A stretch of 64,000 nt of DNA from Cliona cf. orientalis. Its lineage: Eukaryota > Porifera > Demospongiae > Clionaida > Clionaidae. The stretch covers positions 9,011,501 to 9,075,500 of the forward strand of contig OZ005699.1 in assembly GCA_963930775.1 (NCBI GenBank), written 5' to 3'. The notes beneath the pieces were generated by a model that was given only the letters and a program-made list of their open reading frames with translations, was not told the DNA's origin and ran no database searches. The position numbers were made by a program, and so were the translations under genes. This document shows, one piece after another, positions 22,201 to 33,936 of the stretch. Positions within the stretch are counted from its first letter, which is position 1. Every line of letters starts with the position of its first letter.

Positions 22201-24790
22201 AAGTACTCCTAGTGATGATCAGGTATGTTGTTTTTGGTCACAAATGCTAATTTATCTGCATGCATATGTGGGATTTTTCTTTGCTATCCGTTCAGGTAAC
22301 TGGCTTTTACGTAATTCATGCTTGAAGGTACTTACGGAATTATTCTTTGCCTATAGTAGGGATAAGTACGAAGTATTGAGCATAAATGCCTTAGCTGATA
22401 GTTACACATACCCAAAACAAGTACTGGATAAGTTCAAGAATGGCGAATGGACGGTTAGTTACAAAGGTAGACCCTATCACAGTTTAGCCTTGGATGAAGC
22501 TCAGGAATGTATAGTAAATAGGAAATTAAAACAAATCACTACTAGGCCTTCTCACTTTCGCATGGTGGATATGGCTGATTTTATGGCATACCTTGACAGA
22601 GTTGTAACGGGGCTAGATTCTCATGTATTCAAACTACAAAAGGAGAAGGTATCCAACAAAAAGAAATGCTGTACACGGAGAAATTTAATTTCTGATCTAC
22701 TTGCAGATAAGCATATATTTGAATTACAAGGTAACAGGACACTGTGTAACATTTTTGTAACTAATCCTCCTACATTGGCAGCTTCTAATATTCAAGATTT
22801 ACTGTGCATTAGACAAATAGGTCATGAACGCATGTTTTCATACATACGGCAACACACATTAATCCCGCCCACTGAATTAAAACAGAAGAGACGGAGACTA
22901 AAACTTAAAACATTTACTAAAACTAGAGATTCCACCAAAAAAATGACAACAAAATTGAATCAAGCTACTTTGCTCCTATCTAGTGCATACAAAAGCTTAC
23001 TAAATCCTACTAAAGGATACAAACAAACGTTCCCTCTCCCGCTAGCCATATGCAACCCCTCCGGTCAGATGCGGACATGCAATAAGAGTTTATTCAAGGA
23101 AGCACTCGAAACGACTTTCCAAAACTCACACATATTTATTCCCGACTGCCCTCTTTTGTCATCCCCTCATGAGCTCATAGTTGACTTTTTATATATGCTA
23201 CACCAACCACCACCCCCACATATTTTGACATTTTCATCCTATGCAAAGTACTTATGGGAGAGAATAGTAATAAAACTGGGAGTACAAAGAGGAGCTAATG
23301 TTATTAGAATAGTAGTAGACAAGCCAGCATACCTACCAAAGCCTAGGGATTTGTTGCATGCAAGTAGATCTGATAAAACTGGAATATTAAGTGTAGATGA
23401 CTGTGACATCAGTGCTGATGGAACGATACCACAATGTAGACAATACCAGCAAATGTTGGCGAATGAAAATTTGAAAAAGAAATTTATTGCTTACGTAATG
23501 AATCAATTTATTAAGTTTGGTACAGATGGCAACCTTTCAATAAACATTATTTTAGATTATGAAGAAATAGAATGTCCTTGTGCCATATATGAAGGCAACA
23601 AAGTAGATTTAGGAATGTTAACAAACAAAAATGGTGAGGCGGATTACAATGTATGGTACCACTGCTTGTCCTCACTTTCTTCTAACATAGTAATACTGGG
23701 TAGTGATACTGACATATGGGTATATGGGATGGCTTTTATGGGTTGTGGGTGGTTAGGCAACAAAACAGTATACGTAGAAAGGACCGTTGGCTCCGAATAT
23801 GTAAGCTTGAATGCCATATTTGAAGCTGTGATGAACCATCCAAAATTAAAAGTAATTCCTTTCCCTTTATTAACTTTATCCACTGTGTACATGTTGACGG
23901 GTGGGGATTACATAAGCAGTTTCTTTAAGACGTCAAAGCAGACTTTCATAAAAGTTCTTATTGAAAACATGGGACATATCTGTGATGGGGAGGCATTTGT
24001 AGATACACAATCTGCAACAGTGATGGGAATAGAGGGGTATGTGGTACATAAAATCAACTTGGATGCGTGGATTAAATTAGTTTGTTCAGTGTACTTGACT
24101 AAACACAAAACCTTATTCAATAGTGAGGCTATTGCTTCATTGCATGCATCCCTAATGTCATCTCCTCTAGCCAATGAAAAGATTCAATTATTAAAGTGGT
24201 TAGCATACGATAAAGTACTTCCCTTAACTAGACTATCTGATTGGCATGATTTCACTAGGAGAGTGTGCTTTTATCATAGTACAGGGAGTAAGGACCATGA
24301 AAGTTTGCTTGTGCCTACACTTGGTGCTCTTAGATATCATATGTTGAGATCTGAGTACGTCCTAAAAACTGTATTTGGTTGTATAAATAATGAACCTATT
24401 AATCCAAGCGAATATGGGTGGAGAGTCAATGAACCAATGATAAGTATTGTATGGGATGATGAGGAAACCATAAAGGCTGTTGTTGCTAGTAAGGGATGTG
24501 GTTGCAAGGGTGCTAAATGTGATGGGTCAACTGCAGGATGTAGGAATTGTTATAGAATGTGTAAGGCTTGTAATTCTAGGTGTAAGTGTAAAGGCAATTG
24601 TAGTAATCCCCATAACAACGGTGGAACGTGTGCAAGATGTGAACCACATGCTGAAAGTGATGACAACGCTACTGATGATGAAGAACAAGCTCCTGAAACG
24701 CTACCACTTGTATCCCGTAATGCTGACACCATAGACTCTGGCACAGACAGTGATGATAGTGACCATGCTGATGCTGATGATGATACATAG
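19232..24790 (+). CDS. Large intronless ORF of a probable DNA transposon: zinc-finger, transposase-like and FEN1-like regions
   Basis: 1852 aa without introns, unlike most neighbouring genes. Residues about 25-210 are strongly hydrophobic (four or five possible membrane spans); a start near residue 219 is also possible. Residues about 225-265 carry a basic tract (KRPRSIGKEN, PPPKRGRKNK). Residues 268-480 hold many CxxC pairs, consistent with zinc binding. Around D887 (GGDQQTY) and D914 (PGDWHIMKT) there is a pattern I associate with DUF6589-type RNase-H-like transposases. D1363 (VVDKP), E1469/D1471 (GEADYN), D1492/D1494 (GSDTDIWVYG) and D1559 (LTGGDY) follow the acidic layout of FEN1/XPG nucleases. 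Residues about 1753-1802 are a CXC/tesmin-like Cys cluster, followed by an acidic tail. A mobile-element origin is inferred from the missing introns and the domain mix. Terminal repeats were not found. Confidence 0.75.
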   Translation: MSSMAYPIIINQHPPVFSPIYNPLVLALLVFVVAFKCYHLLCVCYVIGSLCVNILGTKYKSICVVFFLVFTCFVLSTCVVLVFLTHTSHPFGLGVMNTSTFLLVLLTLCQYCLPIKGIFWLLTLVSCISSCVHAVIHYYRTEFVTIFLAWKLNFNFKCLVATCIWILMGIAGSCGAGLPVILALLYFKRSMVKLLVLKYAFTIPHITLPLSDQSIQQTSMVHDSNPEICKSQNKTKRPRSIGKENACQGDNIPPPKRGRKNKSIDNEHRCGPCTVWLQTGSNEKLSKYHNMNNGRVRHPGDRSVEFSIFLSCNGVHNITLRGDSCMCEACYRDCTRGEGKPRWVGLSKQLICKHCFLCCHGPSDCSCECITDWSPKQHIDDSEFKLWTDYFQCPNQINSSKEYDICRVHNAKIHKIISTRICKLCESCTSSTWVLGKTLLDSLGSLKEEYDVLPDDWICGGCFTSAVYPNNSGCKSHKFASARDEASDYTLTTLGEDGACLAKCIMDKYKELLISQYDVHDVADSEYINYKKILKIVVEANGYMCYSPSKKSGIMYYNPSILSDEKCISLVYKILNKKNDTARVPDTEHIRNMVKRQATLLPESSKFDYRTLFEEEKECKLDKYFDRELMGVVDSITTSDWSKHTKTTSPTHTHERKLKCMMICAIMANNMDPRKCFLQTLIGLACYAQGLRDKGMKLLNSFGVTSSIFHIRQHGSYWAKLRTAIKELNLTAFWRATFDNLDFRIKFAKKLSTGGSLKRMLHLLTSQISFRSSSSQQFNDNTQNLSPTDLKENNFTLDDENVEWIKFGKCTYKASDTREDTDKPLLTKLEKLMPHWTSECSDKVVYATVNEAHSGSADDVGSYLFQLRKDLHIGEDGYPKYVLLGGDQQTYAIMKNLKSKYRDQYDWVYPVPGDWHIMKTAAEVIKYVLNDGGFKVLAAKCGHKGDISQWQDIHNVIVATYEALLQSAVEEYQTVNKDEYKDFWEWVNKLSTPSDDQVCCFWSQMLIYLHAYVGFFFAIRSGNWLLRNSCLKVLTELFFAYSRDKYEVLSINALADSYTYPKQVLDKFKNGEWTVSYKGRPYHSLALDEAQECIVNRKLKQITTRPSHFRMVDMADFMAYLDRVVTGLDSHVFKLQKEKVSNKKKCCTRRNLISDLLADKHIFELQGNRTLCNIFVTNPPTLAASNIQDLLCIRQIGHERMFSYIRQHTLIPPTELKQKRRRLKLKTFTKTRDSTKKMTTKLNQATLLLSSAYKSLLNPTKGYKQTFPLPLAICNPSGQMRTCNKSLFKEALETTFQNSHIFIPDCPLLSSPHELIVDFLYMLHQPPPPHILTFSSYAKYLWERIVIKLGVQRGANVIRIVVDKPAYLPKPRDLLHASRSDKTGILSVDDCDISADGTIPQCRQYQQMLANENLKKKFIAYVMNQFIKFGTDGNLSINIILDYEEIECPCAIYEGNKVDLGMLTNKNGEADYNVWYHCLSSLSSNIVILGSDTDIWVYGMAFMGCGWLGNKTVYVERTVGSEYVSLNAIFEAVMNHPKLKVIPFPLLTLSTVYMLTGGDYISSFFKTSKQTFIKVLIENMGHICDGEAFVDTQSATVMGIEGYVVHKINLDAWIKLVCSVYLTKHKTLFNSEAIASLHASLMSSPLANEKIQLLKWLAYDKVLPLTRLSDWHDFTRRVCFYHSTGSKDHESLLVPTLGALRYHMLRSEYVLKTVFGCINNEPINPSEYGWRVNEPMISIVWDDEETIKAVVASKGCGCKGAKCDGSTAGCRNCYRMCKACNSRCKCKGNCSNPHNNGGTCARCEPHAESDDNATDDEEQAPETLPLVSRNADTIDSGTDSDDSDHADADDDT

Positions 24791-25029
24791 TTATGCTATA
24801 GCACATCTCAAATGATTATTATTGACTGGCCTGATGTCGGGTATGATGCCAAATGAGTTTAAGTGCATGGCAGCCATGGATATAGTCGTGAAAAGTTGGC
24901 TAAAATTTAAAAGTAAACATTTAATTTCACAATACCCTTTATTATGATCACTTGATATGTACAAAACATGTGTAACATTTCTATGCCCAAAGGAGACGGC
25001 CATTCTTGTACACAGTGGCATGGATTTGC

Positions 25030-25206
25030 TGTCATCTATGCGTTTTGTGATTCTTTACATGTGTATACCTACCAACCTATGTGAAACCAAAGCGGGACTA
25101 CAAGTGTTTGGATTTTGCCATCTATGCGTTCTGTGATTCTTTATACATGTATACCTACCAACCTATGTGAAACCAAAAGCGGGACTACAAGTGTTTGGAT
25201 TTTTGC
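25030..25206 (+). repeat. Tandem duplication of about 88 bp
   Basis: Two adjacent near-identical copies beginning CATCTATGCGTT and running through ACCTACCAACCTATGTGAAA to GTGTTTGGATTTT. It lies 240 bp downstream of the large ORF and may be part of the element's 3' end. Confidence 0.85.
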
Positions 25207-25286
25207 TCCATTGTAAACATTGTATATAAAAAGCGGAATAGCAGTAAATTTGAAACTAAAATCAACTCATTTTGAAATAAAAATAA

Positions 25287-25316
25287 GGACTGTCCCTTGA
25301 GAAGAGGGACAGTCTG
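25287..25316. repeat. Short perfect hairpin
   Basis: GACTGTCCCTT and GAGGGACAGTC pair around a short loop. Position downstream of the large ORF suggests a structural or 3'-end role for the element, but that is a guess. Confidence 0.7.
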
Positions 25317-25321
25317 AGAGT

Positions 25322-25480
25322 ATGTTCTTGTACCATGTTGGATGTATTCTTGTAATGCGTTGGATATATTGTTATGAAGCGTTGGATGTGTTCTTGTATA
25401 CGTTGGATGCGTTCTTGTACGCGTTGGATATGTTGTGTTACGTATTTGATGTGTTCTTATACGCGTTCGATGTGTTCCTT
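25322..25480 (+). repeat. Minisatellite of about 24 bp (GCGTTGGATGTGTTCTTGTA)
   Basis: Six or seven degenerate copies. The small open frame across it (repeats of LDVFLYA type) only mirrors the repeat. Confidence 0.85.
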
Positions 25481-25499
25481 TTATACTTCATCAGAAGGG

Positions 25500-26340
25500 A
25501 ATAAAAATCTTACAAAAACATGCACTAAATTATCCCTGGCTCTGTTATGGTATACCCATGGCATAGTCTAATACATTCAAGTGATCAGCACATCAAAGGG
25601 TGTTGGTTTTAATCGTACTTACATAGGAGAAAGCCAACCTAGTAATGACTACATGGCAGCCTGCAACACAAACTTATGATGAGGTGTAAACATAGCTTGT
25701 ATTCACAAGGTCATAGCTCTTCTATATGTATGTATGCACATACTTTTCTATGTTTCATTTTATTTTATGATGTTATGAGAATTTTTTCAAATACTTACCT
25801 ATATATAATATGATGCACAAGTAGCTAATAATTCAACACAAGTCTCATCATCCTCTGTACTCACTGCATGCACACTAGAAACACAGCTAGATGAATGCAT
25901 GACCTTGTGGTCAAGTGTCACACCACCCTGAAACCCCCTAATCGCGTTCGTGGCCGGCCAGGCCGGCTGACCTCATACAAGCGCACGCCGCCACAACGTC
26001 ACACACGGTAATGATTACTCAAACCCACAACATGAATACAATTACCGGTTTGACATTAAATCGTAGGTCTTAGTGTAGACTGAGAGAGCATGTTCCCTGC
26101 ATGTGCCATTGTTCGTGGTATGTGTTCCAGAATTAGCCTAAGTATGCCGTGGCGAGATAATGCTCGAACTTTAGATAGTATTCATAACCACAGGTTTATG
26201 ATAATCATTGTCGCTAATCTATTATGTCAGTCATATGATAGTGTGGTATTCATTTCGCCATACGCTGGGAGGTGTTCTTACACAATGCCGTAGTGCGCGT
26301 GCGCAGTCTTGCTGAGTTGTGAATTTCATTAAAATTCCCA
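25500..26340. other. Intergenic stretch, no gene seen
   Basis: AT-rich apart from a CpG-rich island at about 25940-26000 (GGCCGGCCAGGCCGGC). Short open frames here show no recognisable protein features. The right part is presumably upstream regulatory DNA of the Boule-like gene. Confidence 0.4.
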
Positions 26341-26360
26341 ATTATTCAGGCTGCGGTCAG

Positions 26361-26368
26361 TATAAATA
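26361..26368 (+). promoter_or_regulatory. TATA box of the Boule-like gene (candidate)
   Basis: TATAAATA within GTCAGTATAAATACCGC, followed by a likely non-coding first exon ending TTTGGAG at 26462 with a donor GTAAGT. The next acceptor is probably CTACCCAG at 27019, 13 bases before the start codon. Core promoter position is an inference. Confidence 0.5.
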
Positions 26369-27032
26369 CCGCAATTCGCTTTCGTTACGGTAACTATATA
26401 CGGTAAAGTGCTCCATCACCTCTTCCCGCCAGTTTTGTGTTGAGTTTGTATAAAGTTTGGAGGTAAGTGTGCACGGCTTCTCTTAAATTTGCTGGTTCGT
26501 GCATGCAATATCTTTACCGTCTGCATGTGGCCAGATTCTTCACCAGACTGATAGCTCTCGTTTATACTACGCAGAGCATCGTGCAATCATGCCGCCAATT
26601 TTGTGGGTAGGATATTGAAGGAGGGGGCCCTCTGCAAGCTGTTATACATAGGCTTGTAGCTATCCGTACAGGTAGTGAAGCTGAATTTGACTCAGATTCT
26701 CGAAAACGGTAGTGGGTGAGTATAGCATAAGCTTCCATAATTATCATGAATTGAAATTACTCTACTCACTAAAGTCCAGTGTGCATGCATTTCAATTTTT
26801 TAGGCGAATTTTTTATGTCTCCATGCAGAGAGATTAATTTTATCAAATAATTTATTCTGTTTCAAATTATTTTCCTTTTCAGTTCATTTGTTTTGGGTTG
26901 TTTTCTCAAATCTCACTGAGACAATAGTTTGGAAATTATTGGAAGCCTCTCAGCTCTTGATCTGAGCTCGACAAGCAACGTAGTTTCAAACTTCAAATTC
27001 ATTCTCTCTTCCTACCCAGCTTCCTACAAGCC

Positions 27033-30000
27033 ATGGTGAGTTGATATCAAAGTTTGTGTCAGGGAGCAGTACTGTTGACGTTAGTTAATGACACAAAACC
27101 GGGGATAGCTTGGGTAGTGCAGTCACCTGTAACAAGCAAATGCTATGATCACAACTACCCTCATTTATGTGTTCATGCATGTGTATTTAATGTTTGTGCA
27201 CATGCATGTATGTGTTATAATACACTATCAAACTGTTATGCATGCATGATCCATGAATAAAACGAAGATTCTTTGTGGACAACTTGTCACTTCATGCATG
27301 ATCCAGTTTGAAACAGATAGTCACATGCAAACATGTGCACAATACTCAAATCATGCACTCACTACATGCAAACTTGATATTCCAGCAGTTTGGTCACTCT
27401 AACTATGTAGCTATATACACACTAGCTGTAGGTGTTAACGCCACTGACAAAAGTGTCATGCTGCACTAGACAGCCTGTGAATTGGAATCATCAGCAGTCT
27501 ATTAGTTCCATCACTCTCACCTAGGTGTATAAAACTATCACTAGAACTGATCATAATAATCTCAGCTGTATCCCCAATCGGTTCCTGGTTCTCAAATCTC
27601 ACTGACACAATAGTTTGGAATTCTACTAATTTCAGGGGTGGAATACATGTAGTTTAAAAATTGTGCATTTCGGGTATACTTGATTGCATGCATAAGAGAA
27701 TGCGGTATCTTCTTTTCATGGATGTTCTTGTGAATTTGGAATTCCACCATTTTTTTTCCCACATAGGAGCTGTCTTACTCCACCGCCGGGCAGCCTGGCC
27801 CAACGGCAGTGTATGCTCCTCCATACGCCACCACAGCCCCTCCCCCTGCTGCTCTTGGTCCGGGTGGCCCTGCCCCTCCCCCTCCCCCTCCTCCCTCTGG
27901 TGCCGTGTCGGCTGGGAATGTTTCCATGACGGGGATGCTGCCGTACGGAGTTGAGATTCCAAACAGAGTGTTCGTTGGGGGATGTCCATTCAGTGTAAGT
28001 AGCTGCTATAAAATTATTTAATTTTGCAAAATAATTACCGTACTTAATCTAATACTACGTATGGAAAAAAAATAATTTCATTTTTGAAAAACGCGCGGTT
28101 TTCTGGTAAAGGTCGTCAATCGCTCCATATACATACGTTATGAGAATTCGTAAAATGCTAATTTCTTACGTTAGATTGGATCATACGTTGTATTTGATTA
28201 ACTACGGTATAATATTGTTTACCAGGAAATTTTATAGCCCAGGCCAGCTTCATAAATTTTCCATTATCGTGTTTACTAAGACAGCATAGAGTTCATTCCA
28301 GCCTCACAATATTAATAATAACATTATAGAATGTTACGTAAATGCTCTTTCATCACTTTGCAGATGACCGACAAACAATTAGGAGAGGTCTTTGCTAAGT
28401 ACGGAAACATTAAGGACAGTAAGATCATTGCAGACAGGAGCACAGGGAAATCCAAAGGGTGAGTATGTACTCACTTTATCCAGTAGCTGTGCTTGATTTT
28501 GTGGAAATTTTAGCCTTCGACCAGAAGGGGTATAGGGTGGGTCATAGGGTGGGTCGAGGATGTTCAGGATTGCATTGGCTTTATGCATGATGATGAAGTG
28601 TGATTGCAGTACTAGTACTGATACTACGCTGTGGGTCCCCCCTGCAGTGTGATTCTGAAATCATGTGAAAAAATCTAGATTGTGGTGGGCGAGAATATTC
28701 TTGCACAAAACTAATCTCATAGCCTCAGTTGTCCCACATAATTATACTCCTCATCTCTTCCTGCTGAGTTTGTACTTCCTCTTTCTGCTGTCCTATGGTT
28801 TTGATAAGTGCCACCAATACTACAACCTTACAATGCTTGCATGAACAAGTTCTTCCCACCAATTGACTCCCATGGGTAGTTGTGGCGGCTGCGGCCTGCT
28901 CTAATTCACCAAGACAAACCTACCTTGTGCAAGAGTACTACCATACTGACTCACTCATACTATAGCTGGCACTCAGTGACCACTAGAAGATTGCAAAATT
29001 GCGATGTAATAACAAAGGCCAAGTACATCATCAGTATATTATTAATGTGGTACCCCCTGCAAGAATAATCAGCAACGGCTCTTAGTATGCTTGCTTATTG
29101 TGTGTATGTTTAGTGCATGTGTGCAGAGAGAGAGAGAGAGAGAGAGAGAGAAGGAGAGATTTTCCTTGGATAAAGCATGCTGCAATCTGCCACAGCATCA
29201 ACATCTACTTCCCCCAGACCATACAAGTGGTTTGTCAGCAAAACCATCAACACCTTCTCAAGCTAAGGTAGCAATGAGAGGCAGTCTGTGGTGACTGGCC
29301 TGCACTGCCTGTGGTCTTGCGGGAGTTCACTATTAACACTTTTTTCTTGGGTTTCCCGTCTTGTGATACCCATAACTAAGTGCCTAGTTAGATGCATGCA
29401 CATTGAGAAAAAAATATTGAAATACCAGTAGATACATGTACATGCATAATACCTCCTAAGGACAGACGCAGTGGATCATGCAAGCACTTTTGCATTAGCA
29501 CTTAGAACAATCCTTCTCAATAAGCCACAGGCAATTATACTGAGCACAAGTTGAAGAGTTTTGGTTTTCAAGGTGTAGTAGCTGAGTGATGCAAAGGGTG
29601 CACAAGATTTCTGTAGACAGATTCTAGTCATGCTTCTGCATGCAAAGCTGATGGGGATGTAAAACTGGTGCCTAGTGTAAACTGTGCCATTTGTAATGGG
29701 GTTTTGTGTGATGTACCTTGTGGTTCTGTAGACCACCAGATAAAGGAGTGTGGCTCAGCCCTCTCTGTCTCTCTCTCCCCCTCTCCATGCAGTTATGGTT
29801 TTGTCACCTTCAGTACTGAAGAGGAAGCGGTGAATGTACATGCCATGGTGAGTGAATTTGAATTTTCAGTAGCTCAATTTCTACATACATTACATGTGGT
29901 ATATCCTAAGAGCATCAAATTTATCAAATTTAACATTCATGTATTCAACGATGCATGAGCTAGGTAAACTTTGCGTTACCCAAAATGCTAACATTTTTTC

Positions 30001-33000
30001 AAATGCTGACTAATTTCATGAGTGGTGAACATCTAATCATTGTCACCGGTCTTGTCAACACTGTAGCTGAAGCATGCTCCCACCTTTTGTCCGTGCATGT
30101 TTAGCTCACATGTTAGCTGTACGTGCCCGAGTTCAGCAATCGTCCAATCACATTGCTTCTGTATCATAACTATGTCACTTATACATCATGCTAAGTACTA
30201 TAATATTACCGTATCCTCCCGAAAATAAGCCCCCTTCGAAAATAAGCCCCCTCCCCTCTTTGACCTTCAAGTTCTTGCACAGGTATGTTTGCCTCGATTA
30301 TAAGCCCCCCTCCACATAATATACATGTACACGCGCGCGAGCACGTACGTACGTACGTACGTAACCCCGCCCTTCAATTGACTACGAGTACAAAGATGGT
30401 GCTGGCTGTTAGAAAAGCCTGTTTTGAAGTCATTCTGTTATGATGGCACTTCTAGCTTGGCGAAGATACTTACGAGCCGGTCAAGATGCTTTTACTTTCC
30501 TCTAACGACGTACACACACGGAACAACAAGTCCTTTTCCTACCGCCGATCCTCGTGTTGCCGCTCTTTTGGAGAAAAGACAAGCAAACTCTGGATATTTC
30601 CCGCGGTACGTGACCAACGATGGTGGCTAAGGGGGGCTTATATTCGAGGGAAAGTGTATATTCGAAAATAAGCCCCCTCCCCAGTCTAGGTCATGTCTAC
30701 TGCTGAAAAAGGGGGGGCTTATTTTCGGGAGGATACGGTATTATAATATGCTAGCTAGTGCACAGTCGCTTAAAGATAGGGGGTCAAATTATGCTATACT
30801 TCAAAGCATCGGTGCGTCCCAGTTGAATTTCTCATGAGCAGCAGCAGCACTACAGCTGGTAGAGGCTGCTGAGGTACATGGTGAGATAATGACAGAGTAC
30901 ACGATCACATGGTGTGGTTGATTGGCAAAGAGATGTCCTCACCTACTTAGAAACAGATTATGCACATCTTAGCAGAAACTGTACCGGCATTAAATTTTGT
31001 GTACCCCCCTCGAGCATCAAAATTTTCATATCCATTCCCCCCCCCCTTAATTTCACAATACGTCATTATTGCCCCCTTCAAAGAATTTGAACTCTTAGTA
31101 ATTTTATTACTGGAGTTTTAACATAGTCAATCATTTTGTGTTACAGGGAAGCATCTTCTATAACGAGAAGAAGTTGAATTTGGCTAGAGCCATTAGGAAG
31201 TGTGTAAGTACAGTAAAATTAAATAATAATTAATTGAGTTTGCATTCTATAATGGGATATGAAATTTGTTCACTTGCAGGGTGGACAGTTCAACCGTGCC
31301 AATCAAGGTAAGCTATCTGCAACACTAGAAGTACTTCTCTTACCACTCACAATCCCCATATGTGTCCTGGATTATTTAACAATCTATAGTCTAAGAGAAT
31401 ATTGTCATTATTATCAAACTTAATGGACGTTAAAAGTATTATTATGTTAACTGCACGAATAAGTGTTAAGTTTATCCTTAATTATCTTCGATTCGCCACG
31501 TGCAGAGTACATGAACGGGCAGAGGGCGGTGTGGATGCATCCGAGTGGGTACCTCATCCAGCAGTTTGAGGGGAACTGGCACTTTGAGCAGTTCAACTCT
31601 CACTCACAACCAGTCAAGGTAAATGCAGCATTTATGGTGTACATAATAATATTATGTGAGAGAGAGATTCAGAGAGAGAGAGAGGAGTAGAGGGAGGGAG
31701 GGAGAGAGAGAGAAGGAGACAGGAAAAGAAAGAAGGGGAGAGGGAGACTAGACTCAGAGAGAAGTTGGGGGAGAGAGGGAGAGTGAGTGAAGTGTGTGAG
31801 AGAAAGAAGGAGGTGTGAGGGAAGGAGAGGGGTATGGTTGCATCTCTCTTAGCTATTCATTCCACCACCTGGTGGCTGGATGAATACGTCGTCTAGCTCT
31901 AAATGATACATGTGACATAATTCTTTAAAATATGAATCCGTATAACCATCTTTAAAATTCGCCTCCCCCCAAGCACATGCTGTGCACCACCCATCCAGAA
32001 AATTAACGTTTTATTTACACTTCCATATATGGTCATATCCTATTGTCCTGCGAGCATACCATGCTTGCATGTGACTATAGCCAGTATTCACAATGAATAT
32101 TGTACGGCACAAGACGCACATGTGGCAGATATGTTTAGGGTGCACGCTAAGTCTTGTTACAATGCATTATCTACCGGAGACGGATTTAGTATTCAAATTT
32201 CATTCTCTGCTGCAGTCTACGGCACCCATTTTGTGTGATAATGAATATTCTGTTCTTGGGACATGTGCTCCAATATATTGCCATGATTATCTCACACAGA
32301 GGCTATGAATTTCATTAATTTTGGGGGAGTAGTTAAAGCATGCTTCAGGAACATGTTGGACTGATATGAATTTCATGCAAACACTGGGAGGCTGAGTCAC
32401 ATGTGGACCAGCATTCCAATGGGCTACTTTTCTCAATGCTAGAATAAAAAAAATTTTTGTCAGCGAGAAGCGAAATATCCAATGATGCTTTAGAAGTATA
32501 CTTTGAGCAGAATCTCTCGTATACAGTATTTACTTGATTTCTTCTCTCTCTCTCTCTCTCCCTCTCTGCAGCCTTGCTACCCCATGTACTATCCCCCACC
32601 TCCAGCTGTCCAACATCATCAGCCTTACTACGTAAGACATCATGAATACCATTAAACTAAATAGTTATTCAGTAATTAAACTTTCGTACACTTGAATAAT
32701 TAAAATTTCCTATTTCTCGTGCAGAGTGGTGGTTATTCTCCCGTTGGTGGGACCACCTTCTTTCCACAGAACCAGCCTTCAGCGTACACGACCCACGTCA
32801 GCAATCCTCCCCCTCCCCCCAACAACGCCGATAACAACACTAGCACCGCTGAAGATTCAATCGATGAGCAAGGTGAGGAGAAAGAGAGAGAGACTCCATC
32901 GTCCGCATCCCCTCCATCCTCTCCTTCTGAGAAGAAAGATTCGGATCAGCTAGCAGAGCAAGTGAAGCAGCTCTCCCTCGACTCTGCCTACACGAGTGAG

Positions 33001-33411
33001 GCAGATCTTGAGCAGTCTACTTCCAGCTCGGTATCTCCGAAGGAGAGTCCGGGTACTCCGCAAGAGCTGGGGCCGGCGAGCGACCACGAGGGGGCGGAGG
33101 ATTCAGGACACGATGATGGTGGGGGCGGGGGAAAGGAGGCGGAGCCACCGGTTGACATCAGTAGAATCGTTGAGCGGAGGTCCCCACATATCGCCTTACG
33201 ATCGTCACACGTACCAGCGAGAGTTCCACCGAAGTACACTAACATCTTCTCAGCCTCTCCACCTGGGCATCAATACAGCAGCAGCCATGGACCGGTGTAT
33301 TATGGTCCAGCGTCTGGGTATGTTCCCGCCGCTAATCCATACGCATACAATCCCTATACTCCACAGGCAGCTATACAAACAATTGGACCTATGTACCATG
33401 CCAACCAATAA
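27033..33411 (+). CDS. BOLL: Boule/DAZ-family RNA-binding protein
   Basis: Nine coding exons: 27033-27035 (start codon alone), 27767-27994, 28364-28458, 29793-29847, 31147-31203, 31280-31307, 31506-31618, 32572-32631 and 32725-33411. The phases join to 441 aa. A Pro/Ala-rich N-terminus is followed by one RRM with RNP2 RVFVGG (residues 68-73) and RNP1 KGYGFVTF (108-115). The end of the RRM, KKLNLARAIRKC, matches the Boule/DAZL signature KKLNIGPAIRK. The rest is Pro/Tyr/Ser-rich and disordered. In animals, Boule binds 3' UTRs of germ-cell mRNAs and promotes their translation in meiosis. No clear DAZ repeat was recognised. The RRM is split over three introns and the fourth coding intron carries a MITE. 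DAZ-family membership is firm; Boule is favoured because it is the ancestral member. Confidence 0.9.
28036..28209 (+). mobile_element. MITE family B, intact copy
   Basis: 174 bp in an intron of the Boule-like gene. It runs from TACCGTACTTAATCTAATAC to the inverted end GATTAACTACGGTA. It is the uninterrupted version of the element at 13299-13712. Confidence 0.85.
30207..30740 (+). mobile_element. MITE family C (TACCGTATCCTCCCGAAAAT termini)
   Basis: 534 bp in the Boule-like intron between exons 4 and 5. Inverted ends are TACCGTATCCTCCCGAAAAT and ATTTTCGGGAGGATACGGTA. Sub-terminal copies of AAAATAAGCCCCCT occur on both sides. It includes an ACGTACGT run at about 30343-30362. No transposase is encoded. 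Confidence 0.9.
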
Positions 33412-33936
33412 TAATAATTGGCTAGTAAGATTTTTAAGTCACATAATAATACTACTGTTATGATCCTATTAATAATTTAATGCTTAATTTAAAAAAACAA
33501 GATGATCTTTTTAATCTGTCGATGTCATGAAAATTTGCTCAGTAATTCTCCCATCAAAAGTGTAATCATCGTTAATAGTAGTTGTGCTATGCAGTATAAT
33601 AATAATATTATAATAATTATTATCATGACATTGTATTATGCTAACTTTGTTAAATTTTGTAAAAATAGTCATGAGGTATAAATTCCGTTTGTATCAATGG
33701 TGTACATGCATTGACACATAATTATGATTCTTTAATTTATTGTATATACGATTATCGCTAGCGCTGTTATTGATGATCCTTGCTGTATTAATTATTTATT
33801 ATTGCTTGACATTGTGCAAACTATTGCCCTTCGTGATGGTAAATGTATCATGTGGTAATGGTCGTCATCTTAAAACGCTGTTACTGTGGCATTAACAACA
33901 TCATGAAAATTTAATATCACTACAACATGAATGAGA
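33412..33936. other. Convergent 3' regions, no gene seen
   Basis: AT-rich sequence between the stop codons of the Boule-like gene (+) and the next gene (-). Only untranslated regions are expected. Confidence 0.5.

Noticed and set aside
30424..30671. Short plus-strand frames within MITE family C
   Set aside because: Confined to the MITE and overlapping in two frames; no domain signal.
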